Source of the DNA: Sphingobium sp.
GTDB lineage: Bacteria; Pseudomonadota; Alphaproteobacteria; Sphingomonadales; Sphingomonadaceae
Length of the DNA stretch: 19,183 nt
Assembly (NCBI GenBank): GCA_030148625.1
Contig: JASBTC010000467.1
Location: forward strand, 1 to 19,183
Reading direction: 5' to 3'
A model generated the notes under the pieces. The model searched no databases and was not told the origin of the DNA. It saw only the letters and a list, made by a program, of their open reading frames with translations. This document shows, piece by piece, positions 1-6,823 of the stretch. A program made the translations under genes and the position numbers. The stretch's first letter is position 1. Each line of letters begins with the position of its first letter.

Positions 1-939
1 CTTCATATTGGGCACCGGAGACATCGGCCCATCGGTGCCGATGCCGACATGATCCTCACCGCAGATCTTGATCGCATGCTCGATATGCTGCGCCACATGC
101 TCCGCGCGCGCCGGCCCCGAATGGGTGAGGAAGGGCATGAAATAGATGCCGACATAGCCGCCGCGCTCGGCGACCAGACGCAGTTCCTCGTCGGTCTTGT
201 TGCGCGGCACATCGACGAGCGCGCGGCAGCCGGTATGGGTGATCGCGATCGGGCGCGGCGAGTGGCGGACGGCATCCAGACAGGTCTTCTGCCCGCTATG
301 CGACAGATCGCAGAGCAGCCGCCGCTCGGCGAGCTTTTCGACGACGCTGCGACCGAACGGAGAGAGCGGCCGGTTTTCCGGCACGATCGATCCGTCACCC
401 ACCGCCGTCGGTGCGTTATAGGTGAGCTGGAAGACGCGCAGGCCGAGATCGGCGAACAGATCGACGCGCTCGACCTTGTCGCCCAGCATGGTGCTGTTCT
501 GGCAGCCATAGATCACGCCCAGCTTGCCCTCGCGCCTGGCGCGCACGATGTCGTCGGCCTTCAGCACATGCAGCAACTGGCCGGAACGCTGTTGCAGGAT
601 CCGGTTCCATCGCCCGATATCGGCGACGCTGTGTTCGAAGGGATCGATATCCCCCGCGACATGCCCCAATGTGATGTTCACCGCATTGATGCCGGCGGCC
701 AGCGTGTCGCGTACCGCGCTGTCCGTCACCATTTCCGGCCGGCTTTCGACGATCAACGGCTTCGATCCCGGCGGCGGCGGCGGTGCGTCGAACCCGAACA
801 GGGTGCCGAGCGAATTGACGAAGACGCCGCCACCCGATGCGCCCGTCGCGCTCCGCGCGTGCGCCATGCTCGCGGCGCCGGCCGCCACCGCCGCCGCGGT
901 CGCCGAACCGATGAGAAAATGCCTGCGATCCTGTGTCAT
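1..939 (-). CDS. Peptidase M19 (renal dipeptidase-like) family protein, Tat-exported, 3' end outside window
   Basis: The frame is open from an ATG at 939-937 to the left edge, giving 313 visible residues; family members usually have about 370-420. The N-terminus has a twin-arginine motif (RRHFLIG, residues 5-11) followed by an alanine-rich hydrophobic stretch, so Tat export to the periplasm is likely. M19 landmarks are DLSHSG (His214), ITHTGCRAL (His235) and HVGIGTDG (Asp303), which match the C-terminal metal ligands and catalytic Asp region. The N-terminal His-x-Asp metal motif is not visible, and the position of the bridging Glu reads IYGCQNS instead of VEGGH. It therefore belongs to the divergent M19 branch, and dipeptidase activity is not assured. 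The start overlaps the stop of the upstream amidohydrolase as ATGA, with a G-rich Shine-Dalgarno inside that gene's end, so the two are translationally coupled. The family call is firm; the substrate is unknown. Confidence 0.88.
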   Translation of the reverse strand, partial: MTQDRRHFLIGSATAAAVAAGAASMAHARSATGASGGGVFVNSLGTLFGFDAPPPPPGSKPLIVESRPEMVTDSAVRDTLAAGINAVNITLGHVAGDIDPFEHSVADIGRWNRILQQRSGQLLHVLKADDIVRARREGKLGVIYGCQNSTMLGDKVERVDLFADLGLRVFQLTYNAPTAVGDGSIVPENRPLSPFGRSVVEKLAERRLLCDLSHSGQKTCLDAVRHSPRPIAITHTGCRALVDVPRNKTDEELRLVAERGGYVGIYFMPFLTHSGPARAEHVAQHIEHAIKICGEDHVGIGTDGPMSPVPNMK

Positions 940-2972
940 TTCTTGTCCCCCTTGTTGATGGTGCGTGGTTGGCGAGGTTGCATGCCGGCCGCGACGAACA
1001 ATGCGTCCGGATCGAAGATCAGCCCGTCCTTCATGACGAGCGACGTGCGGGCGATGTCGGAAATGGTCCGGGTCGGATCGCCTTCGACAAGCATCAGATC
1101 GGCAAGCTTGCCGGCTTCGATCGAACCGAGCCGGTCGCCCGCGCCGACGACGCGCGCGGCGCCCAAAGTGGCCATGTAAAGCGCCTCGCCCGGCGTCAGC
1201 CCCGCCTCGACATAGGTTTCGAGCTCACGCGGCAGGGCAAGGCCGGGCATGCCGTCGGTGCCCGCGACCATCGTCACGCCTGCACGGTGCATCATCATGA
1301 ACATCTGCCCCAGCCGATCGAGCGACTGGCGGTTGCGCGCGCGTTCCGCATCGTTCTGCGCGATGCCGCCGCCCGATACTGAGCGCACGACGGTCGCCGG
1401 CATGCGATCGGCGACCGCAGCGATGCTCGGCACGGGCTTGCCCGGCTCCGCAACCAGCGTGTCCTCGAAGATGCTCAGCGTCGGATCGAGGACGATGCCG
1501 CGTTTGCGGGTCAGTGTGACCAGATCGCGTACCGGCCGACCGGACAGGTCGATATCGCGGCCATGCTCGCCCAGCGCGGTCAGTCGGGCGGACGTATTGG
1601 TTTTCGCCGCGATTTCCGGCCCCATCAGGCCGAGCATCCAGAAATTGGCGTGGTTGATCTCGTCGAAGCCCGCCTCGATCGCCTGGGCCATCGTCATGCC
1701 CGCGGGCACATGGCCGCCGACGCGCATCCCGCGGCGATGCGCCTCGGCGATGATGACGGGCACGAGTTCGGTCGGAAGCGAGCTGTAGAGCTTGACCGCC
1801 GGATAGCCTGCCTCGGCAGCGCGGGTGACGGCGGCCAATGCTTCTTCCCTGGTGCTGACCAGCAGTTCGGTGGGACCGGCGAGCGGATGGCGGCCGTCGA
1901 TCATCGCCGAACGGAAGACGCGCGGGCCGATCAGCCGGCCCGAATCCCAGGCGGCGATGCGTTCGGAGAGCGATGCGATCTGGTTGGCGAGGTCGCGCGC
2001 GCTCGTCACGCCCGATCCGATCGCCAGCAGCCCGCCGACATTGTCGGCCAGATGGGTGTGCATGTCGAACAGGCCCGGCAGCAGCGTGCGGCCGCCGCCG
2101 TCGATCACCTCGGCGCCATCGGGAATGCGCGCGTCCTTCGCTGGCCCGACCCATTCGATCCGGTTGCCGCGCACGATCACCGTGCGATGCGCCGCGCGGT
2201 CGCGCTTCGCCGCGTCATAGAGCGTCACGTCGCGGAACACGACCGCGCCCGCCGGCTTGCGCGCCAGGCTGCGCGCCTGATCCACCTCGCGCCGCGTCAG
2301 CGCCTGTTCCTGCACCTTGATCAGTTCGTCGCCCAGCGCGCCCAGCCCCTGCCGCCGCGCCGACACCCAGCCATTGCCTTCGAGCACCAGATTGCCGGCC
2401 TGGTCCAGCCAGATCGGGCTGGGCGCGAACGACAGGCCATGGATGAAATAAAGCGTCGCCTTGCCGCCGCCGGACAGCGCCTGGTCGGTCACGCGTTCGA
2501 TCCGCGCCTTGCCGCGCGGCAGCAGGGCAAGCTCGCCCCCGGGCGCGCGCAGCAACGCTTCGGCGAGGCTGCTCGTCGTGTCCATGCTGCCTTCGTGCGG
2601 CAGATAGAAGCCGGGCTGCCGGCTCTCGCCCTGGTCGGCGCGGCTTGTCCAGCGCCCCAGGTCGCCGCTGCGATCGAAGCGCTCGTCGACGGCCCCACGC
2701 AGGTAATTATGGCCATTGGCCGAATAGGCGATCGGGATGCCGTTGGCGTCGGATCGCTGCTCGGTCCTGAAATCGGGACCACGTCCGCGATCGACATAAT
2801 GGAAATGGACTCGGCGCACGCCCTGTTCGGTCGCGACGGTCATGCCGCCACGCACGCTGCCCAGGATCACCACGTCGTAATTGCCGTCGGCCGCGGCCGG
2901 CGGGGCCGCCAGTGCGGCCGCCGTCAACAGGCATGCCGTCAGGGTTCGTCGAAATCGCCGGATCTGAATCAT
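936..2972 (-). CDS. Exported metal-dependent amidohydrolase (COG1228, imidazolonepropionase/prolidase-like)
   Basis: A 678-residue protein with a Sec-type signal peptide (residues 1 to about 28, AAA cleavage region). The C-terminal part, from about residue 242, is an amidohydrolase barrel. It has PGLFDMHTH (His305, His307), VKLY with Lys394 as the probable carboxylated lysine, GGH at His421, INH at His441 and GTDG with Asp573, a complete binuclear metal set. COG1228 members include prolidases and Xaa-Arg/Lys dipeptidases, so hydrolysis of small peptides or amides in the periplasm is a reasonable inference. Residues 30-240 lie before the barrel and match nothing I recognise; most relatives are about 400-450 residues, so this protein carries an extra domain. 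The ATG at 2972 is preceded by AAGGGAGGG, a strong ribosome-binding site. It is the first gene of a two-gene operon with the M19-like protein. Confidence 0.92.
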   Translation of the reverse strand: MIQIRRFRRTLTACLLTAAALAAPPAAADGNYDVVILGSVRGGMTVATEQGVRRVHFHYVDRGRGPDFRTEQRSDANGIPIAYSANGHNYLRGAVDERFDRSGDLGRWTSRADQGESRQPGFYLPHEGSMDTTSSLAEALLRAPGGELALLPRGKARIERVTDQALSGGGKATLYFIHGLSFAPSPIWLDQAGNLVLEGNGWVSARRQGLGALGDELIKVQEQALTRREVDQARSLARKPAGAVVFRDVTLYDAAKRDRAAHRTVIVRGNRIEWVGPAKDARIPDGAEVIDGGGRTLLPGLFDMHTHLADNVGGLLAIGSGVTSARDLANQIASLSERIAAWDSGRLIGPRVFRSAMIDGRHPLAGPTELLVSTREEALAAVTRAAEAGYPAVKLYSSLPTELVPVIIAEAHRRGMRVGGHVPAGMTMAQAIEAGFDEINHANFWMLGLMGPEIAAKTNTSARLTALGEHGRDIDLSGRPVRDLVTLTRKRGIVLDPTLSIFEDTLVAEPGKPVPSIAAVADRMPATVVRSVSGGGIAQNDAERARNRQSLDRLGQMFMMMHRAGVTMVAGTDGMPGLALPRELETYVEAGLTPGEALYMATLGAARVVGAGDRLGSIEAGKLADLMLVEGDPTRTISDIARTSLVMKDGLIFDPDALFVAAGMQPRQPRTINKGDKK

Positions 2973-3337
2973 GGTCGTTGCCCTCCCTTATTTGTCTCGG
3001 TTGGGCTCTCAGTCTGGTCATGCACCCCAACTCTTTCATGGGGGACGCAATTTCAGTGGGGGCGCAGTTTTCAGTGGGGGCCGGGCCGCCATCGCGAATC
3101 GCGAACATGCGAGAGGCGAATATCGTCATGTGTCGCCCGCATTCCGGCTTGTCGGTCGCTCGATTTCGGCTGGTTTCAAGATCGTGCAAAGGTACGGACA
3201 GTCCATCAGTCCTTGCGGTCCGATTTTCCTTTCGTCGAAATCTCCGCTTTTATTTTCGCATCGCGATTTTCATTTCAGATCAACGACATTCGACGTTAGG
3301 CCCAGGCGCTATCGACGATCGGATATGGTCCGGACAC
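2973..3337. other. Divergent intergenic region between the amidohydrolase operon and the sigma-factor operon
   Basis: This 365-bp region separates two divergently read operons and should hold both promoters. It contains the G-rich triple repeat at 3034-3080 and, on the right side, a T-rich plus-strand stretch (about 3225-3290) that is much lower in GC than its surroundings. I found no convincing -35/-10 pair for either direction. Open frames crossing it have no start with a ribosome-binding site and look like chance read-through. Confidence 0.6.
3034..3080. repeat. Three tandem 17-bp G-rich repeats
   Basis: Three adjacent copies of a unit reading roughly TTTCAGTGGGGGCGCAG: 3034-3050 (TTTCATGGGGGACGCAA), 3051-3067 (TTTCAGTGGGGGCGCAG) and 3068-3080 (one extra T, then TTTCAGTGGGGG). 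The copies sit about 60 bp upstream of the amidohydrolase start. They could be operator half-sites. They could also be a leftover transposon end: IS21-family elements carry several short repeats of this kind at their ends, and the resemblance is from memory only. No transposase gene is present. Confidence 0.6.
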
Positions 3338-3958
3338 ATGAATATCGACGAAGATCAAAAATGGTCGGCGCTTGCGGCGATCTGGCAGACGCCCACGGAC
3401 GCGATCGACATCGCGCATGTGCAACGGCAGCTCCGCCGTCGCGCGCGCAATGCCGCCATCCTCTTCGCGATCGACATGGCGCAGGGCGTCATCCAGATCG
3501 CGCTCGGCGTGCTCTTTGTCCAGCGCGGCGTCTGGCCCGCCAACCTGGTCGGTGCCTCATTGCTGTTGTTCGGCGGGTTCACCGTGGGGCTGGCGCTGTG
3601 GACGCGCTACGCAATCGGCCATACCGGGCTGGCGAGCGCCGATGGCGCGTTCCGCCTATCGGTGCGTCAGGCGGAGGCGGGGATCCGCTGGGCGAAATCG
3701 GGCTATTGCGTCGCCGCGACCGGCGTCGTCCTGCTCGCGATCCTGGGCTATGCGCATGCCCATCCGGTTTATCGCAGCGTCGTGCCGCTCCCTTATTGGG
3801 AAAAGGCGCTGTTCGCGATCGCCTATCTCGCCTTCCTGCTGTGGCGCTGCACCCGATTGTTGCGCGAGAATCGGCGCTATCTACAGGGTCTCCACGCGAT
3901 CGAGGATGATCTGTTCCCGCCCGATCCCGCAGCCGTGCGCGATGCGGGGAAGGCCTGA
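3338..3958 (+). CDS. Four-helix inner-membrane protein paired with an ECF sigma factor
   Basis: A 206-residue protein starting at the ATG of 3338; no earlier in-frame start has support. The first 35 residues are cytoplasmic in style, with a tryptophan-rich motif (WSALAAIWQ, residues 9-17) and a basic stretch (QRQLRRRAR, about 29-37). Four hydrophobic segments follow, at about 39-60, 67-92, 122-140 and 154-170, and a charged tail ends in LFPPDP. It ends 5 bp before the sigma-factor gene. Short membrane proteins beside ECF sigma genes often hold the sigma factor inactive, so an anti-sigma-like role is inferred from position. No zinc-binding anti-sigma motif (HxxxCxxC) is visible. The ribosome-binding site is weak. 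I do not recognise the family by name. Confidence 0.82.
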   Translation: MNIDEDQKWSALAAIWQTPTDAIDIAHVQRQLRRRARNAAILFAIDMAQGVIQIALGVLFVQRGVWPANLVGASLLLFGGFTVGLALWTRYAIGHTGLASADGAFRLSVRQAEAGIRWAKSGYCVAATGVVLLAILGYAHAHPVYRSVVPLPYWEKALFAIAYLAFLLWRCTRLLRENRRYLQGLHAIEDDLFPPDPAAVRDAGKA

Positions 3959-3963
3959 TCGCG

Positions 3964-4455
3964 ATGGCGCGCGAAGACGCGTTCGAAGCGATATTGCGCG
4001 ATCACGGCCTGATGCTGGGGCGCATCGCGGCCAGCTACGAGGCCGATCCGGCGAAGCGCCAGGAACTGCAGCAGGATATATTGGCGGCGGTCTGGCGTTC
4101 GCTGCCCAGTTTTCGCGGAGAGGCGTCGATCCGGACTTTCCTGGCGCGGATCGCGCATAATCGTGCGATCAGCCATGTCGCGCGCGCCGTCGCCGAACCG
4201 CGGATGGCCGAGCTGGACGAAGGGATGCCGTGCGGCCAGCCCTCACCTTTCGACGAGATCGAGCGCAGCGACCAGCAGCGCCGGCTGATGGATGCGGTCC
4301 GCACGCTGCCATTGAGCGCGCGCGAGCCCGTGGTACTGACGCTGGAAGGATTCACTCCGCGCGAGATCGCCGCGATGCTCGGCCTGACACCCAATAGCGT
4401 GTCGATCCGGCTGACCCGGGCCAAGGAGATGCTGCGCGCGGTGCTGGGAAGCTGA
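3964..4455 (+). CDS. ECF (extracytoplasmic function) RNA polymerase sigma factor
   Basis: A 163-residue sigma-70 family protein with the two domains expected of ECF factors. Region 2 spans about residues 5-75, including the core-binding stretch LQQDILAAVWRSLPSFRG and the DNA-contacting RTFLARIAHNRAISH. Region 4 spans about 105-160, with a helix-turn-helix (TPREIAAMLGLTPNSVSIRL). It directs RNA polymerase to a small set of promoters, usually in response to an envelope signal. The start has a GGAAGG ribosome-binding site at 3948-3953, inside the end of the upstream membrane-protein gene, with a 5-bp gap, so the two are co-transcribed. The order (membrane partner first, sigma second) is the reverse of the commonest arrangement. 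No long C-terminal extension is present. Confidence 0.92.
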   Translation: MAREDAFEAILRDHGLMLGRIAASYEADPAKRQELQQDILAAVWRSLPSFRGEASIRTFLARIAHNRAISHVARAVAEPRMAELDEGMPCGQPSPFDEIERSDQQRRLMDAVRTLPLSAREPVVLTLEGFTPREIAAMLGLTPNSVSIRLTRAKEMLRAVLGS

Positions 4456-4457
4456 CT

Positions 4458-4486
4458 CCCGCCGCCGGACAAGATCCGGCGACGGG
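4458..4486. terminator. Hairpin between convergent genes
   Basis: A near-perfect GC-rich stem (CCGCCGCCGGA against TCCGGCGACGG, one mismatch, outermost C-G pair added) closes a CAAGA loop. It lies between the sigma-factor stop at 4455 and the receptor stop at 4499. No clear T-run follows on either strand, so its strength as an intrinsic terminator is uncertain, but place and shape fit a shared terminator for both genes. Confidence 0.6.
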
Positions 4487-4498
4487 GGGCAGGCCATG

Positions 4499-6715
4499 TC
4501 AGAAACGCGTATCCAGGCTGATCCCGATCACGCGCGGCTCGACGACGGGCGAGACATAATAGACCGTCGTCGCCCCGCGCCGCAGCGGCACGTGAGACAG
4601 GAAGGCGCGCTTGTCGAACAGGTTCTTGGCGAACAGGCGCAGCGTCCAGCGATCGTCGGACAGCGCCACGCCGGCGTCGACCAGGCCATAGGGACGCGCA
4701 CGCCGCGCCGCCGGATTGCTTTCGAGCATCGCGAAACGGCTGCCGACATAACGATAGCCCAGGTTGAGGTGCAACTCGCGTCCCGCCAGCGTGGTCCGGT
4801 AGTCGGCGGTTGCGGAACCGCTGAAGCGCGGGATGAACGAGATGCGGTCTCCATCCTTGCCGCCCAGCGGCACCGCGCCGCTCCTGATCCTTGCATCGGT
4901 ATAGGCGCCGTTGACGCCCAGTTGCAGCCCGTCCGCCGGGCGCAGCATCGCCTCGAACTCGAAGCCCTTGCTGCGCGCCTTTCCGCCATTGGCGAGATAA
5001 CCCAGATTCTGCGCAGTGAGCAGGTTCACCTGGATATCGTCCCAGTCGATCAGGAAGGCGGTGACGTTGAACAGCGCGCGCCGATCGAACAATTCCGATT
5101 TCAGGCCGATCTCGTAATTGCGCGTGGAATCGGAATTCACCTTGGGCGGCACGCCGGGCAGCGCGACATTGGGGCCGCCCGGGCGGTAGCCCGTCGCGAA
5201 ACGCGCATAGATCATCGCGTCGCGCGCCAGATGGAGCTGCGCATTGGCCATATAGGTGACGACGTCTTCCGAAGACCGGTTGTTCGGCACATTGCCTTCG
5301 CCCAGCATCGGCCCGGTGGTGATCTGGCTATAGACCTGATCGTTCCTGGCCCAGCGCAGCCCGGCGCCGATGTCGACGAGATCGCCGAAACTGTAGCCGA
5401 GATTGCCGAAGAGCGATTTCTCCTCATAGCCCGAATCGAGCACCGCCGTTCCGAACGGCGTGAGCCCCGCGATCAGCGTCCCGTCGGTCCGCCGCGCCTG
5501 CAGGTCCTGATGGTAGGAGGCGGTCTCGTCGGTATAGAAGCCGCCCACCATCCATTTGAACGCGCTGTCCCCGGTCGAGCTCAGCCGCACTTCCTGCGTG
5601 AACTTGGCGACGCGGCTGCGATATTGGAGCGGCACGATTCCCGTCGTCCCCGGCGGGCAGGCGGACAGCAGCCCGCAGAAGAGCGGGATGAACGAGGAAT
5701 AGGGCTCGGTCAGATCCGCCGTGTCACGTGAGGAACCGCGTGAATAGCTGGTGATCGAGAGCAGTTCCGCGTCGCCCAGCGACCAGGCGAGGCTTCCCGA
5801 ATAATGCTGGAGGCGCTGATCGAAGCCGGTGAGCACATGGCGCTGCTGCGGCAGATCGCCGCCAGCCGGCCTGAGCGTGACGGGATCGAGCGAGACATGG
5901 CTGGAGCCGTCGGCGCGGTTGCGCTGATACAGGCCGGAAAGCCGGATGGTGACGTCGTCGCTCGCCTGCCACAGCATCGCGAGCCGGGCATTGACCTGCC
6001 GCGCATCGTTGAGATCGCTCAGGCCCAGGCGCGGATTGTCGACATAGCCGGGTGAGCGGCGCAGCAGGAAACTGCCGCGAACGGCAAGCGTGTCGGTCAC
6101 CACCGGCAGGTTGAGCGCGCCGCGCACCGCCCAGCCGAGGCCGCCGCCATGGGCGGTATCGGACAGTTCCCCGCCCAGCCGCGCGGAGACGCCGCCGGTA
6201 TCGGGCTGGACGGTCACATATTTGATCAGCCCGCCCAGCGCGTTGGCGCCATAGAGCGTGCCCTGCGGGCCGCGCAGTATCTCCACTCGTTCGACATCAT
6301 AAGGCGTCAGATCGACGACGATCGAGGATCCCGCCGCCAGCCCGCTGCTCGATCCCACCGGCGTATCGTCGATATAGGTGCCGACGGCCGCGGTTTCGCC
6401 GAGCGGCGCCAGGCCGCGCAGCGCGATATAGCCATGCCCCTGGCCGCCCCGGCTGGTGAAGACCAGCCCGGGAACATAGCCCGCATAATCGGCAAGCTGC
6501 GTCGCTCGCACCGCCTGGAGCTGGTCGCCGGTCACGGCGCTCACCGATGCGGGCACGTCCTGCAGCCGCTCCGCGCGCTTGTCGGCGGTCACGACGATAT
6601 CCCCAAATCCGGGTTCGTCCGCCTGGGCCGGCTCCTGTGCCGATGCCATGGCCGGCAATGCCAGCATGGCGAGCGCGCAGCCGGCGCGCAGCATGATCCT
6701 TGTCGACGTCTTCAT
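4499..6715 (-). CDS. TonB-dependent outer-membrane receptor
   Basis: A 738-residue outer-membrane beta-barrel that imports a bound ligand with energy from TonB. Signal peptide residues 1-26 end in ASA; a TonB box (DIVVTADKR, about 39-47) follows. The plug domain has the signature VERVEILRGPQGTLYG, and the protein ends in ...SLDTRF with the terminal Phe typical of barrel proteins. No N-terminal signalling (STN) domain is present, so it should not itself drive sigma-factor signalling. I chose the ATG at 6715, which has GGGGGG at a suitable distance; a GTG at 6736 in the same frame would add seven charged residues before the signal peptide. One extracellular loop (about 5650-5680) carries a single Cys pair. 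The ligand cannot be read from sequence. Confidence 0.93.
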   Translation of the reverse strand: MKTSTRIMLRAGCALAMLALPAMASAQEPAQADEPGFGDIVVTADKRAERLQDVPASVSAVTGDQLQAVRATQLADYAGYVPGLVFTSRGGQGHGYIALRGLAPLGETAAVGTYIDDTPVGSSSGLAAGSSIVVDLTPYDVERVEILRGPQGTLYGANALGGLIKYVTVQPDTGGVSARLGGELSDTAHGGGLGWAVRGALNLPVVTDTLAVRGSFLLRRSPGYVDNPRLGLSDLNDARQVNARLAMLWQASDDVTIRLSGLYQRNRADGSSHVSLDPVTLRPAGGDLPQQRHVLTGFDQRLQHYSGSLAWSLGDAELLSITSYSRGSSRDTADLTEPYSSFIPLFCGLLSACPPGTTGIVPLQYRSRVAKFTQEVRLSSTGDSAFKWMVGGFYTDETASYHQDLQARRTDGTLIAGLTPFGTAVLDSGYEEKSLFGNLGYSFGDLVDIGAGLRWARNDQVYSQITTGPMLGEGNVPNNRSSEDVVTYMANAQLHLARDAMIYARFATGYRPGGPNVALPGVPPKVNSDSTRNYEIGLKSELFDRRALFNVTAFLIDWDDIQVNLLTAQNLGYLANGGKARSKGFEFEAMLRPADGLQLGVNGAYTDARIRSGAVPLGGKDGDRISFIPRFSGSATADYRTTLAGRELHLNLGYRYVGSRFAMLESNPAARRARPYGLVDAGVALSDDRWTLRLFAKNLFDKRAFLSHVPLRRGATTVYYVSPVVEPRVIGISLDTRF

Positions 6716-6718
6716 GTT

Positions 6719-6762
6719 CTTCCCCCCTTTGTTCACGCCGATCTGCCGGCGCGATGGGGGGG
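6719..6762 (-). promoter_or_regulatory. Leader hairpin able to bury the ribosome-binding site of the TonB receptor
   Basis: Read on the minus strand, a run of seven C (6762-6756) lies upstream of the GGGGGG Shine-Dalgarno (6727-6722). Between them is an inner stem, CGCCG / CGGCG (6751-6747 with 6740-6736), around a GCAGAT loop. Six outer G-C pairs plus five inner pairs would hide the ribosome-binding site. The complementarity is seen directly; a regulatory role is inference. Confidence 0.4.
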
Positions 6763-6790
6763 TAGTCGGGCAGTGAGCGGATTCCTTTCG

Positions 6791-6814
6791 CCCCTCCCGC
6801 GAGCGGGGAGGGGC
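6791..6814. terminator. GC-rich palindrome after the RTX gene
   Basis: CCCCTCCCGC and GCGGGGAGGGG flank a GA loop, with one unpaired G on the right arm. It sits 10-30 bp beyond the stop of the RTX gene (6824) and before the receptor gene. No T-run follows. It may act as a terminator or be one of the short dispersed palindromes found between genes of this type of genome. Confidence 0.5.
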
Positions 6815-6823
6815 GTTAAGGCA

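Noticed and set aside
1563..3299. 578-codon open frame on the plus strand
   Set aside because: It is antisense to the amidohydrolase with its complete metal-ligand set; the composition is typical of a shadow frame.
2912..3337. Extended N-terminus for the membrane protein from an earlier start
   Set aside because: The added 142 residues are not protein-like, cross the repeat region and have no ribosome-binding site; the ATG at 3338 begins the plausible protein.
6716..6736. GTG start for the first TonB receptor at 6736
   Set aside because: It would translate through the GGGGGG ribosome-binding site and put seven charged residues before the signal peptide; the ATG at 6715 fits better.
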